64,000 bases of DNA from Comamonadaceae bacterium (lineage in GTDB: Bacteria > Pseudomonadota > Gammaproteobacteria > Burkholderiales > Burkholderiaceae_C): positions 62,001 to 126,000 of the forward strand of contig CANCER010000005.1 of the NCBI GenBank assembly GCA_947375135.1, read 5' to 3'. Positions within the stretch are counted from its first letter, which is position 1, and every line of letters starts with the position of its first letter. Position numbers and translations under genes: made by a program. The notes beneath the pieces are model-generated. The model was not told where the DNA came from. It ran no database searches and was given only the letters and a program-made list of their open reading frames with translations. This document shows, in pieces, positions 56,270 to 64,000 of the stretch.

Positions 56270-57702
56270 TTCTTGTTCTCCTCTTTCAATAAGTCGCGTA
56301 GCCGTTTGGCGGCGGGGACCAGGGGCGTGCGGCTGCGCGTCCAGGCACCCTGCTCCGAGGGAGACATGGACCGTCCGCGGCTCATGAACCACGATGCCAG
56401 GCGGTACATGCCCGCGCGGCTGTAGATCTGCGACCACACGCTCCACACCGCCGCTCCAGCCACGCTACGCCCGGCACCGCTGCCGCGCAATCTGGCATCT
56501 GCCGTATTCGGGCGGGCCTGCGCCTCGTTGCGCAGGCGCACCAGGATGTCGGGAATCGGGATCTTCACCGGGCAGACTTCGCCGCAGGCGCCGCACAGCG
56601 TGGAGGCGAATGCCAGCGGGTAGGTGCTCTCCAGGCCCAGCATGTGCGGCGAGATGATGGCGCCGATCGGTCCGGGGTAGGTGGTGCCGTAGGCGTGGCC
56701 GCCTATGCGCGCATACACCGGGCAATGGTTCATGCAGGCGCCGCAGCGGATGCACTGCAGCGTGGCGCGCAACTCCTCGTCGGCAAAGGCCTGGGTACGG
56801 CCGTTGTCCAGCAAAATCAAGTGCATCTCTTCCGGGCCGTCAAGCTCACCGGCGCGGCGCGGGCCGCTGATCAGGTTGACATAGGTGGTGATGGGCTGGC
56901 CGGTGGCCGAGCGCGTCAGCAGGCTGACCAGTGGTGCCACATGCTCCAGCTTTTCCACCACTTTTTCAATGCCGGTGATGGCAATGTGGATGCGCGGCAC
57001 GGTGGTGCACATGCGGCCGTTGCCTTCGTTTTCCACCAGGCACAAAGTTCCGGTCTCAGAAACGGCAAAGTTCACACCCGAGAGGCCAATGTCCGCCTCG
57101 GCAAACTTGGCGCGCAGCACGCGCCGGCCAATAGCGATGAGCGCGTCCACGTCTTCGGTGTAGCGCACGCCCGGCACTTCCTTGGCAAACAGGGCGGCGA
57201 TTTCCTGCTTGGTTTTGTGGATGGCCGGCATGATGATGTGCGAGGGCGTCTCACCGGCCAGTTGCACGATGTACTCGCCCATGTCCGACTCAAAGGCCTC
57301 GATGCCCGCGGCCTCCATGGCGTGGTTAAAACCCACCTCTTCGCTCACCATGGACTTGCCCTTGATGATGCGTTTGGCCTGCGCCCTATGGGCAATGCGG
57401 AGGGCGATGGCATTGGCCTCCTCGCCGTTCTGCGCCCAGTGCACCTGCACGCCGCGTGCCTGCAAGTTAGCCTCCAACTGCTCCAAGAGACGCGGCAGAT
57501 TGGCCAGGCTGTATTTTCTGATCGCCTCGCCCAGGTTGCGCAGGCCTTGCAGCTCGGAATCGTCGGTAAATTGTGCCTTGCGCTTGCTTTGGAGATAGTC
57601 CATGGCACCGCGGAAATTCTTGCGCTGGGCCGGGTCGTTGAGCACGGCGCGGCTGCGTGCCTGAAAGTCTTCGCGCGGGTGGATTTGGATGACCTTGTTC
57701 AT
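56266..57702 (-). CDS. lutB: LutB-type iron-sulfur lactate oxidation protein
   Basis: 478 residues: LUD domain (about 65-290) and two 4Fe-4S motifs, CIRCGACMNHCPVY (around 306-319) and CGACGEVCPVKIPI. Forms with LutA and LutC the non-flavin L-lactate dehydrogenase complex described in Bacillus, Shewanella and others. Overlaps lutC by 4 bases upstream and the D-lactate gene by 4 downstream. Confidence 0.95.
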   Translation of the reverse strand: MNKVIQIHPREDFQARSRAVLNDPAQRKNFRGAMDYLQSKRKAQFTDDSELQGLRNLGEAIRKYSLANLPRLLEQLEANLQARGVQVHWAQNGEEANAIALRIAHRAQAKRIIKGKSMVSEEVGFNHAMEAAGIEAFESDMGEYIVQLAGETPSHIIMPAIHKTKQEIAALFAKEVPGVRYTEDVDALIAIGRRVLRAKFAEADIGLSGVNFAVSETGTLCLVENEGNGRMCTTVPRIHIAITGIEKVVEKLEHVAPLVSLLTRSATGQPITTYVNLISGPRRAGELDGPEEMHLILLDNGRTQAFADEELRATLQCIRCGACMNHCPVYARIGGHAYGTTYPGPIGAIISPHMLGLESTYPLAFASTLCGACGEVCPVKIPIPDILVRLRNEAQARPNTADARLRGSGAGRSVAGAAVWSVWSQIYSRAGMYRLASWFMSRGRSMSPSEQGAWTRSRTPLVPAAKRLRDLLKEENKK

Positions 57703-58385
57703 GCCGCATCACTTTCTTGAGCGCCGTCGGCCTGCAGCAGCAAGAGCACCAGTTCCTTGGGACCGTGCGCCCCATAGGCCAGGGTTTGCTGGATGTCGGC
57801 GGTCTTGCTCGGGCCGCTGATCAGCAGGGCATTGGTCGGCATGGCACCGGTCCAGCCTTCAATTTGCATGGCCTGGTGGAAGTCGGCGTGGATGGCGTTT
57901 TCCTCCAGCAGCACAAAGTGCACCGAGGGCACCAGCGACATCAGGCGCGGCTCTTCCGGGGTCGGCCACAGGATCAGGCTGCCAGTCTCGGCAATGGCGC
58001 TGCGGGCCAGGGTCAGGGATGCGTCCACACCGTCAAACAGCTGGTCTTGCCATGTAGCAATCGGCTGTGCGTAGCGCAGCACCTGCAGGCCGGGCGGCGC
58101 GCAGTCTTGCAGTGCGTTGCCGTGCGGCGTGTTGTTGCCTACCAGCACCTGCAGCACCCCCTTGGTGGCGCACAGTTGCAGCAGGGTGGTTATCCAGCTG
58201 TCCTGCGAGACCACATGCACCTCGGTGTGAACGGCTTCCAGGGCGGCGCGCAGGCGTGCAGAACGCTGGGCCCTGTTTTCGCTGCGGCGCTGCGCGGCGT
58301 ACCAGGCCGACACATCGGGCAGGGCGGACGTGTTGGCAATCACGGTGGCGCGCAGCTTGCCGAAGATGGCGTCGCGCGCGCTCAT
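57699..58385 (-). CDS. lutC: LutC-type lactate utilisation protein
   Basis: 228 residues, LUD domain with the conserved AIAETGSLILW. The role of LutC is in assembly or catalysis of the LutABC L-lactate-oxidising complex. ATG at 58385 (MSARDAIFGKLRA) overlaps lutA's stop; the frame reaches 58640 on non-coding sequence. Confidence 0.93.
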   Translation of the reverse strand: MSARDAIFGKLRATVIANTSALPDVSAWYAAQRRSENRAQRSARLRAALEAVHTEVHVVSQDSWITTLLQLCATKGVLQVLVGNNTPHGNALQDCAPPGLQVLRYAQPIATWQDQLFDGVDASLTLARSAIAETGSLILWPTPEEPRLMSLVPSVHFVLLEENAIHADFHQAMQIEGWTGAMPTNALLISGPSKTADIQQTLAYGAHGPKELVLLLLQADGAQESDAA

Positions 58386-59194
58386 GCGGCGTCTACCCGG
58401 GCGGGGTTGGTGCGTTGCCACAGAAAGCTGGCGATGTGCTCGCCGTTCAGCGACGGTTCCTTGCGTCCGGCCAGTTCGTCCTGTTTGGCCGCGCGGCCGG
58501 TGATGTTGAGCAAGCAACCGCAATCGGCGCTGACCACGCAGCCCACGCCGGTGTCCTTGATGGCGGCCACCTTCTCGGTGACGATGGCCTCGGAAATATC
58601 CGGATAGAGCAGGGCAAAGGTGCCGCCAAAGCCGCAGCACTCTTCCACCCGCGCATGCACGTCCACTTGCACGTGGGCCAGGCTGTCGAGCAGCGCCATA
58701 CTGGTTTCGTGCGAGCCCATCTGGCGGCGGGCGTGGCAGGAGGTGTGCAGGGCCACGCTGCGCGGCGCGCCCAGGTCTTCGTGGTGAAAGTTGATCACAT
58801 GCACCAGGAACTCGGTCAGCTCATAGACACGCTCGGCCACCGCCACCGCCTGGGCGTGAAGCACCGGGTCCTTGGCAAACAGATGCGGGTAATGCGTGCG
58901 CATCATGCCGCCGCAGGATCCGGAGGGCACCACCACCGGCCAGTCCTCGGTAAACAGATTGAGCTGGTGCAGGGCCACGCTGCGCGCCTCGTCGGGGTAA
59001 CCGCTGCTGTGGGCCGGCTGGCCGCAGCAGGTTTGTTGTTCGAGGTAGTGCACGCGGATGCCCTCGCGTTCCAGCAGGCGCACCGTGTCCAGCCCGGCCT
59101 GCGGGCTGAACTGGTCCACCAGACAGGTGGAGAAAAGGTAGACGTCAGCCGGTTTGGCCGGGTACTGGCGGGCGCCGGGGGCGTGGCTGTGCAT
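58382..59194 (-). CDS. lutA: LutA-type CCG-domain lactate oxidation protein
   Basis: 270 residues with two CCG cysteine motifs (QQTCCGQPAHSSGY and VEECCGFGGTF), a non-cubane Fe-S binding arrangement. First gene of the lactate operon. There are two ATGs at 59200 and 59194; the GAGGAG ribosome site is one base before the first and seven before the second, so 59194 is preferred. Confidence 0.95.
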   Translation of the reverse strand: MHSHAPGARQYPAKPADVYLFSTCLVDQFSPQAGLDTVRLLEREGIRVHYLEQQTCCGQPAHSSGYPDEARSVALHQLNLFTEDWPVVVPSGSCGGMMRTHYPHLFAKDPVLHAQAVAVAERVYELTEFLVHVINFHHEDLGAPRSVALHTSCHARRQMGSHETSMALLDSLAHVQVDVHARVEECCGFGGTFALLYPDISEAIVTEKVAAIKDTGVGCVVSADCGCLLNITGRAAKQDELAGRKEPSLNGEHIASFLWQRTNPARVDAA

Positions 59195-59361
59195 GGGCAT
59201 TCTCCTCGTTTTCTTTTCTTTTGGTAAAGTGGTAATACCAATTGGGTGAGGGAATGTACGGGGATGTATCCAGTGCTGTCAAACGGATGGATCAAGAAGT
59301 CGTGATTTATCCAGTTTGAGGCCTAAATGCTAAACTGGTCATACCAAAAATACGGTGCACC
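59195..59361. promoter_or_regulatory. Divergent lutA/lldR control region with two LldR-type operators
   Basis: Two 11-base sites of the form TGGTnnnACCA: TGGTAATACCA at 59230-59240 and TGGTCATACCA at 59336-59346. The first lies 36 bases before the lutA ATG, the second 16 bases before the lldR ATG. FadR-type GntR regulators bind TnGTnnnACnA; LldR with two operators, looping between them, is the known E. coli model. Lactate would release repression (family knowledge). Confidence 0.82.
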
Positions 59362-60114
59362 ATGACCCCCGTTCGACCCGCCCTGAACCGCATTGCTGAC
59401 GTGGTCGCCCGCGATCTGGAGCAGCGCATTCTGGAAGGATCGCTCAAGCCGGGCGATCGCCTGCCCTCCGAGCGCACATTGGCGCTGGAGCTGGCTATTT
59501 CGCGCCCCAGCCTGCGCGAAGCGATTCAGAAACTGGTGTCCAAAGGCCTGCTGGAAACCAAGCACGGCGGCGGCACGGTGGTGACCAACCGCTTGCAGGC
59601 CAGCTTTTCCGACCCCTGGCAGGACATGCTGCAACAGCACCCGATGCTGCAAACTGACATGCTGGAGTTCCGCCACATGCTCGAAGGCGAAGCCGCCAAG
59701 CTGGCCGCCGAGCGCGCTACCGATGTGGACCTGGAGCGCATAAACGCCGCCTACACCGCGCTGCAGCAGGCCTATGAAAGCGACGACATCACCGCCTGCA
59801 TCGACACCGACGTGGCCTTTCACCAGGCCATTGCCGACGCCTCGCACAACAGCCTGATCGGCCACCTCTGGGGCAGCCTGATGCGCGTGATCCACGGCCA
59901 TGTGTCCGACAACCTGGTGCACCTGCACGCGATTCCCGCGCAGTGGGAGCAGCTGCGCGCCCAGCACAAGGCGATCTGGGAGTCGGTGCGCGCCCATGCT
60001 GCCGAGGACGCCATGCGTGTCTCGCGCGAGCACATCAGCTTCGTGCGCCAGAGCATGGAAGAGGCGGCCAAAGTGGAAGACCGGCGCAACAGCGCGCGGC
60101 GGCGGCTGAGCTGA
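59362..60114 (+). CDS. lldR: FadR/GntR-family lactate regulator
   Basis: 250 residues: GntR winged helix (about 15-75, LKPGDRLPSERTLALELAIS followed by RPSLREAIQKL) and FCD ligand-binding domain (about 95-225) with metal-binding His/Asp (DTDVAFHQAIADASHN). It is divergent to lutA and carries an operator beside its own start, so it is likely autoregulated. Confidence 0.93.
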   Translation: MTPVRPALNRIADVVARDLEQRILEGSLKPGDRLPSERTLALELAISRPSLREAIQKLVSKGLLETKHGGGTVVTNRLQASFSDPWQDMLQQHPMLQTDMLEFRHMLEGEAAKLAAERATDVDLERINAAYTALQQAYESDDITACIDTDVAFHQAIADASHNSLIGHLWGSLMRVIHGHVSDNLVHLHAIPAQWEQLRAQHKAIWESVRAHAAEDAMRVSREHISFVRQSMEEAAKVEDRRNSARRRLS

Positions 60115-60167
60115 ACCCGACCCTTGCTGCTGCTTTCCGCGCCGGTGGGCTGCGCGGGGCGCTGGGT

Positions 60168-60434
60168 TCAGTGGCTGTGCAGTTTTTCCTGCAACCAGAC
60201 CTTGATCAGCGACTGGTAGGGTACGTCCCGCGCGTTGGCAGCGCTTTTAATCGAGTCCAGCAAATGCTGGGGCAGACGCAGGGAAATCGTCTGGGTCGTC
60301 GGCTTGAGCTTGGGCAGGGTGACCTTGCGCGCCTTTGACCAGTCCAGATGCTGAGTGGAATCGTGCGACTCCCAGTAGGCCCGCTCCGCGGCCTCATCTG
60401 CGAACGTTGGGATGGCTTTAGTTGGCTTGTTCAT
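60168..60434 (-). CDS. brnA: BrnA-family antitoxin
   Basis: 88 residues. The C-terminal LRLPQHLLDSIKSAANARDV and PYQSLIKVWL form a ribbon-helix-helix DNA-binding domain, usual for BrnA. N-terminal tail with Trp/Asp residues (ERAYWESHDSTQHLDW) would bind the toxin. It overlaps brnT by 17 bases; toxin first, as in BrnT/BrnA operons. Confidence 0.88.
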   Translation of the reverse strand: MNKPTKAIPTFADEAAERAYWESHDSTQHLDWSKARKVTLPKLKPTTQTISLRLPQHLLDSIKSAANARDVPYQSLIKVWLQEKLHSH

Positions 60435-60717
60435 AAATGGCTCGCTCCTTTCGGTGCATATCCCTGGCTGAAATCACGCGGATCAACTGGTCCGATTGGC
60501 GTAGCGTGCAAGTGATGTGCAGTGCTCTGCCCTCGTCGGTCTTGCCCAGGGCGTGAATGCGCGGTTCTTGCTGGCTGTGGGCAGAATCTTCCAACAACAG
60601 CAGAGGCGCATTGAAAAAAACCTGCTCAGCCTCGGCCGTCGACACGCCATGTTTGTCGTTCTTCCGGGCGTTGCCAGCGTCCCATTCAAACCCGATGATG
60701 GCTCCAAAGTCAATCAT
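60418..60717 (-). CDS. brnT: BrnT-family ribonuclease toxin
   Basis: 99 residues with the family opening FEWDAGNARKNDKHGVSTAE and the C-terminal RVISARDMHRKERAIYE that holds catalytic Arg/Lys residues. BrnT is a RelE-fold ribonuclease. The start ATG at 60717 sits against the operator. Confidence 0.88.
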   Translation of the reverse strand: MIDFGAIIGFEWDAGNARKNDKHGVSTAEAEQVFFNAPLLLLEDSAHSQQEPRIHALGKTDEGRALHITCTLRQSDQLIRVISARDMHRKERAIYEQAN

Positions 60718-60744
60718 TTTTGTATATTACCATCATGTACAAAA
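60718..60744. promoter_or_regulatory. Probable BrnA operator
   Basis: An imperfect palindrome with outer arms TTTTGTA (60718-60724) and TACAAAA (60738-60744) lies just upstream of brnT, in the position where the BrnA dimer would autorepress. The AT-rich centre fits a promoter. Confidence 0.5.
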
Positions 60745-60790
60745 CGTTTGCGGATCAGCGTTCTGGACGCCCCTGCTTGGGGCTCATGCG

Positions 60791-61471
60791 CTATGTCTCC
60801 AACCACTCTACAAAGTCCTTCTGCATCCCCGCGCTGATGCCGTGGTCCATAGCGTAGAGATGCAGCGTGTGCGCCACGCCCAACTGGGTCAGCAGCGCGT
60901 CAGATCGCTGAGCCCAGTGCACCGGCAGCACGCCATCCTGCTCGCCATGGCTGACAAAGGCCTGGAGTGTGGACAGGCGTTCCTTGCTCGCGATGACGGG
61001 TTCGAGCTCGGGCAGGATGCGGCCCGACAGCAGTCCGAAGCCGCGCAGGCTTTCGGGGGAGGTCAGGGCCACGCTGGCGCTCATGATGCCGCCCTGGCTG
61101 AAGCCGGCCATCACAGTTTGCTTTGGTGCAATGGCGTGCTGCAGTTGCAGTTGATGCAGCAGCGCGATCAGCAGCTGGCGGCTGTGCTCGGCCTGTTCCG
61201 GATGGATGCGCGGCCCGGTGCTGGTGAAGTTGACGGTGAAAAAGGCAAACTGCGCCGGGCCCATTTGCAAGGGGCCGCGCACCAGCACCACCAGGGTGTC
61301 CGGGTCTACGCCAGTGGCCAGGTCCAGCAGATGGGTTTCGTTGCCGCCCACGCCGTGCAACAGCACCAGCAGCTGGGTCGGTTTGGCGGGGGCGGGCAGG
61401 CGCTGCCGGTACAGCAGGCCCGTGGTGGTCTCGGTCTGCAGATCACTCAGGGCATAGGGGGTGGTGTTCAT
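60791..61471 (-). CDS. Phospholipase/carboxylesterase-type alpha/beta hydrolase (YpfH-like)
   Basis: 226 residues with oxyanion LLHGVGGNETHLLDL, nucleophile elbow GFSQGG (Ser of the triad), Asp in HGEQDGVLPV and His in MDHGISA. Cytosolic esterase of the Abhydrolase_2 family; natural substrate unknown. It is in line with the dioxygenase gene upstream (21-base gap), likely the same operon. Confidence 0.88.
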   Translation of the reverse strand: MNTTPYALSDLQTETTTGLLYRQRLPAPAKPTQLLVLLHGVGGNETHLLDLATGVDPDTLVVLVRGPLQMGPAQFAFFTVNFTSTGPRIHPEQAEHSRQLLIALLHQLQLQHAIAPKQTVMAGFSQGGIMSASVALTSPESLRGFGLLSGRILPELEPVIASKERLSTLQAFVSHGEQDGVLPVHWAQRSDALLTQLGVAHTLHLYAMDHGISAGMQKDFVEWLET

Positions 61472-61492
61472 GGTGTGTGGCTCGTGGGTGAA

Positions 61493-62296
61493 TCAGTGCG
61501 CTGCGGGGGCCAGGCCCCAGACAAAGGAGTCCATAGACAGCATGCCGTGCTCAATGCCGCCGTCGATTAGTTGCGCTGCATCGCCTTCCACTTGCGCGCC
61601 CAGGGCGACCAGCAGGGGCAGGAAATGGTCTTCCGTCGGGTGTGCTCGCACAGCGTGCGGCGCTTCGCTGCGGTAGCGGATGACGGGTTGTACGGCATTG
61701 GCCAGCACGGCAGTCTTGACCCAGTCGGAAAACTCTTGCACATAGTGGTCGCCGGCCGCCACGCTGCGGCGGAACTCGCCCAGGTTGTGCGTCATGCTGC
61801 CGGAGGCAACGATCAGTACACCCTGCGCACGCAGTGGCGCCAGGGTGCGGCCCAGCTGCACGGCCTGCGCGGTGGTCAAGTCGTAGGGCATGGACACCTG
61901 AAACACCGGAAGCTGCGCCCGGGGCAGCAGGTGCATCAGCGGCACCCAGGCGCCGTGGTCCAGTCCGCGGAACTTGTCCAGGCTGGTGGCGTAGCCCGCT
62001 TCGGTCAACCGTTGGGCCACTTGCCCGGCGATGTCCGGCGCGCCGGGCGCCGGGTACTGCAGGTCATACAGGGCTGAGGGGAAACCGCCGAAGTCGTAAA
62101 TCGTTTCCGGTGCTGCGGTGCTGGACACGGCCACACCCCGGGTCTGCCAGTGCGGTGATACCACCAGCACAGCGCGCACGCCTTTCAACTGCGCGCCCAG
62201 GGCCTTCAGTTGCGGGCCCAGTTTGCCGGGCTCGATGGCAAAGGTCGGCGCGCCGTGGGAGATAAAGAAAAGCGGGGTGTGGGTGGTGCTTGGCAT
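61493..62296 (-). CDS. DODA-type extradiol dioxygenase family protein
   Basis: 267 residues of the LigB/4,5-DOPA-dioxygenase (YgiD-like) family. Metal and catalytic His candidates are in FISHGAPTFAIE, VVSPHWQTR, SGSMTHNLGEF and AHPTEDHFLPL, the last two being family hallmarks. Likely opens a catechol-type ring. Start ATG at 62296 (MPSTTHTPLF) is preferred to upstream codons. The LysR gene is divergent and may control it. Confidence 0.87.
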   Translation of the reverse strand: MPSTTHTPLFFISHGAPTFAIEPGKLGPQLKALGAQLKGVRAVLVVSPHWQTRGVAVSSTAAPETIYDFGGFPSALYDLQYPAPGAPDIAGQVAQRLTEAGYATSLDKFRGLDHGAWVPLMHLLPRAQLPVFQVSMPYDLTTAQAVQLGRTLAPLRAQGVLIVASGSMTHNLGEFRRSVAAGDHYVQEFSDWVKTAVLANAVQPVIRYRSEAPHAVRAHPTEDHFLPLLVALGAQVEGDAAQLIDGGIEHGMLSMDSFVWGLAPAAH

Positions 62297-62410
62297 ACGG
62301 GCTTTCGTCAGGTTGGCGCAGCAAGTGCAGCGCATGGGTTGCACTGTATTGGCTTTGAATCACAAGATAAACGTGCAAAAATAGGATTCATTGTTTCATT
62401 GGGAGAGATA

Positions 62411-63310
62411 GTGGACCGATTCCTGGAAATGCAGGCCTTTAATGCCGTGGTCGATGCCGGAAGCTTTGTGAAGGCTGCCGACGCGCTGGACATCTCGAAG
62501 GCGGCGATCTCGCGCTACGTGGTGGACATGGAGACGCGCCTGGGTGTGCGGCTGCTCCACCGCACCACGCGGCGCCTGTCGCTCACCGACGAAGGCCAGG
62601 TCTTTTACGCCCGCAGCAAGGAGTTGCTGGCCGGGCTGGAAGAGGCCGAGGCCGAAGTGAGCTCCCGCAGCGAGGCGGCCAGCGGCCTGCTGCGCGTCAA
62701 TGCGCCCTTTACCTTCGGCATCCTGCAACTCGCGCCGCTGTGGGGGCAGTTCAAGGCGCAGAACCCAAAGGTGTCGTTGGACATCACCCTGGCCGACCGT
62801 CTGGTGGATCTGGTGGAGGAAGGCTATGACGTGGCCATCCGCATCGCCACCCTGGCCAGTTCCACGCTGGTGAGCAAGCGCCTGGCTACCACGCGCATGG
62901 TGCTGTGTGCCTCGCCCGACTACCTGGCCTGGCACGGCACGCCCACGCACCCGTCCGAGCTGGCTGGGCATGCGGTGATCTCCTACATCTACTGGGCTAC
63001 GCGCGACGAGTGGCGCTTTGACGGGCCGGATGGCGCAGTCAGTGTCAAGACCCAGCCCATCATGAGCACCAACAGCGGCGACACCTGCCGCGCTGCGGCG
63101 CTGGCGCACCAGGGCGTGATCCTGCAGCCCAGTTTTCTGGTCGGGCCGGACCTGGCAGCCGGCACGCTGGTGGAACTGATGCCGCAGTTCCGCTCGCTGG
63201 AACTGGGCATTTACGCCGTTTACCCGACGCGCAAACACGTGCCGGCCAAGGTGCGGGCGCTGGTGGATTTTTTGCAGGCCCATTTCGCCAGCCACCACAA
63301 GGACTGGTAG
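62411..63310 (+). CDS. LysR-family transcriptional regulator
   Basis: 299 residues: helix-turn-helix (about 1-60, SFVKAADALDISKAAISRYV) followed by HRTTRRLSLTDEG, then the LysR substrate-binding domain. The start is a GTG at 62411 with GGGAGAG just before it; the open frame continues upstream to 62210 across the dioxygenase gene. Divergent position suggests control of the dioxygenase/esterase pair. Confidence 0.9.
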   Translation: MDRFLEMQAFNAVVDAGSFVKAADALDISKAAISRYVVDMETRLGVRLLHRTTRRLSLTDEGQVFYARSKELLAGLEEAEAEVSSRSEAASGLLRVNAPFTFGILQLAPLWGQFKAQNPKVSLDITLADRLVDLVEEGYDVAIRIATLASSTLVSKRLATTRMVLCASPDYLAWHGTPTHPSELAGHAVISYIYWATRDEWRFDGPDGAVSVKTQPIMSTNSGDTCRAAALAHQGVILQPSFLVGPDLAAGTLVELMPQFRSLELGIYAVYPTRKHVPAKVRALVDFLQAHFASHHKDW

Positions 63311-63398
63311 ATCGGCGGCGCGGGGCGCTCGCCGCCTGACATACGCCCTGCAGCGCCGAACTGCGATACTCCCGCTTAGCCATCCCACCCCCTCATCC

Positions 63399-64000
63399 AT
63401 GACCACCTTCGACGACCGTTTTCACAGCTACGAACCCCGCACCGGCCACGGCCTGGCGCACGACCCGTTCAACGCCATCGTCGGCCCGCGCCCCATTGGC
63501 TGGATCTCCACGCGCAGCGCGGCCGGGGCCGTCAACCTGGCGCCTTACAGTTTTTTTAACGCCTTCAATTACGTCCCGCCCATCATCGGCTTTGCCAGCA
63601 TTGGCGCCAAAGACACGCTGCGCAATATCGAGGAAACCGGCGAGTTCGTCTGGAATCTGGTGACCCGGCCGCTGGCCGAGGCCATGAACCAGACCTGCGC
63701 GCCGGTGGGGCCGGACGTCAATGAATTTGACTTGGCCGGGCTCGCGTCCAGCCCCTCCAGCCATGTGGCGGTGCCGCGCGTGGCGCTGAGCCCGGTAGCC
63801 TTTGAGTGTCGCAAAACCCAGGTGTTGCAACTGCAAGGTGTGGACGGCAGCAAGGTGTCGACCTGGCTGGTACTGGGCGAAGTGGTGGCCGTGCACATTG
63901 CCCAACGCCTGCTCAAGGACGGGGTCTACCAGACGGCCGAATCAGAGACCGTGTTGCGTGGCGGCGGGCCGGCGGACTATTTCCAGGTCGGCCCGGAGCA
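63399..64000 (+). CDS. Flavin-reductase-like (FMN-binding split barrel) protein, 3' end outside the window
   Basis: About 200 residues are visible, in frame to the window edge. FNAIVGPRPIGWISTRSAAG near residue 24, then PYSFFNAFNYVPPIIGFAS and ETGEFVWNLVTRPLAEAMN, is the pattern of the DIM6/NTAB flavin reductase family (YwrF-like), which bind FMN and reduce flavin with NAD(P)H. The ATG at 63399 starts MTTFDDRFHSYEPRTGHGLA. About 10-15 C-terminal residues are probably lost beyond base 64000. Confidence 0.88.
   Translation, partial: MTTFDDRFHSYEPRTGHGLAHDPFNAIVGPRPIGWISTRSAAGAVNLAPYSFFNAFNYVPPIIGFASIGAKDTLRNIEETGEFVWNLVTRPLAEAMNQTCAPVGPDVNEFDLAGLASSPSSHVAVPRVALSPVAFECRKTQVLQLQGVDGSKVSTWLVLGEVVAVHIAQRLLKDGVYQTAESETVLRGGGPADYFQVGPE

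Noticed and set aside
53630..56425. 931-codon open frame on the plus strand opposite the D-lactate-dehydrogenase-like gene
   Set aside because: Same shadow effect; the real gene on the minus strand has FAD, 4Fe-4S and CCG motifs.

Overview
The window is high-GC, densely coded DNA that looks like a chromosomal segment of a betaproteobacterium. Comamonadaceae (Rhodoferax, Polaromonas or Acidovorax relatives) fits best, judging from gene content, protein flavour and codon use. This placement is inference; there is no rRNA, tRNA or other taxonomic marker in the window. I see no phage, no intact insertion sequence, no CRISPR array and no replication origin. Nearly all of it reads as metabolic and regulatory genes of a versatile heterotroph.

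Layout. 1-3333: end of a sugar ABC operon (permease cut by the window edge, ATPase, FucU-type mutarotase, ROK regulator). 3467-8561: a DUF4345-like membrane protein, an OmpR-type two-component system, a glutamine-synthetase-family enzyme and a zinc-binding-dehydrogenase-family oxidoreductase. 8562-8888: an unusual pair of inverted hairpin elements. 8889-11093: pepP and murU. 11221-16021: a translationally coupled trio of periplasmic binding lipoprotein, PAS histidine kinase and HD-GYP response regulator. 16054-16245: a decayed malic-enzyme remnant. 16349-18623: ahpC and ahpF. 18651-23965: MYG1-like protein, a D-Ala-D-Ala endo/carboxypeptidase, a class A penicillin-binding protein and an SDR oxidoreductase. 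24003-25818: a LysR remnant beside two toxin-antitoxin pairs (HepT/MntA and VapBC).

25964-34276 is a creatinine/creatine catabolic island. A GlxA-type regulator is followed by creatinase, a spermidine/putrescine-type ABC transporter (binding protein, two permeases, ATPase), creatininase and a second GlxA-type regulator. The metal ligands of creatininase and the catalytic His of creatinase sit at the same residue numbers as in the Pseudomonas enzymes, so the two steps (creatinine to creatine, creatine to sarcosine plus urea) are well supported. The ABC transporter is the likely importer. 34310-36738: a SulP transporter and an unknown protein with an HxD...H pattern. 36965-41139: a glucose/mannose-type ABC operon (gtsABCD). 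41183-43976: small uncharacterised genes and a membrane-anchored TAXI protein. 44091-46749: an H1-like Lys/Ala-rich protein, a universal-stress-protein remnant, a Bcr/CflA efflux pump and small genes. 46929-51092: a hybrid kinase, a small orphan gene and a second SulP transporter.

51247-60114 is a complete lactate utilisation locus. A divergent lldR faces one long operon of lutA-lutC-lutB, a large FAD/FeS D-lactate-dehydrogenase-type protein, lldP and a uspA-like gene. Each stop overlaps the next start by 4 bases through the catabolic genes. Two TGGTnnnACCA palindromes lie between lldR and lutA, and a strong terminator ends the operon. 60168-64000: a BrnT/BrnA pair, an esterase, a DODA-type dioxygenase with a divergent LysR regulator, and a flavin-reductase-like gene cut by the window end.
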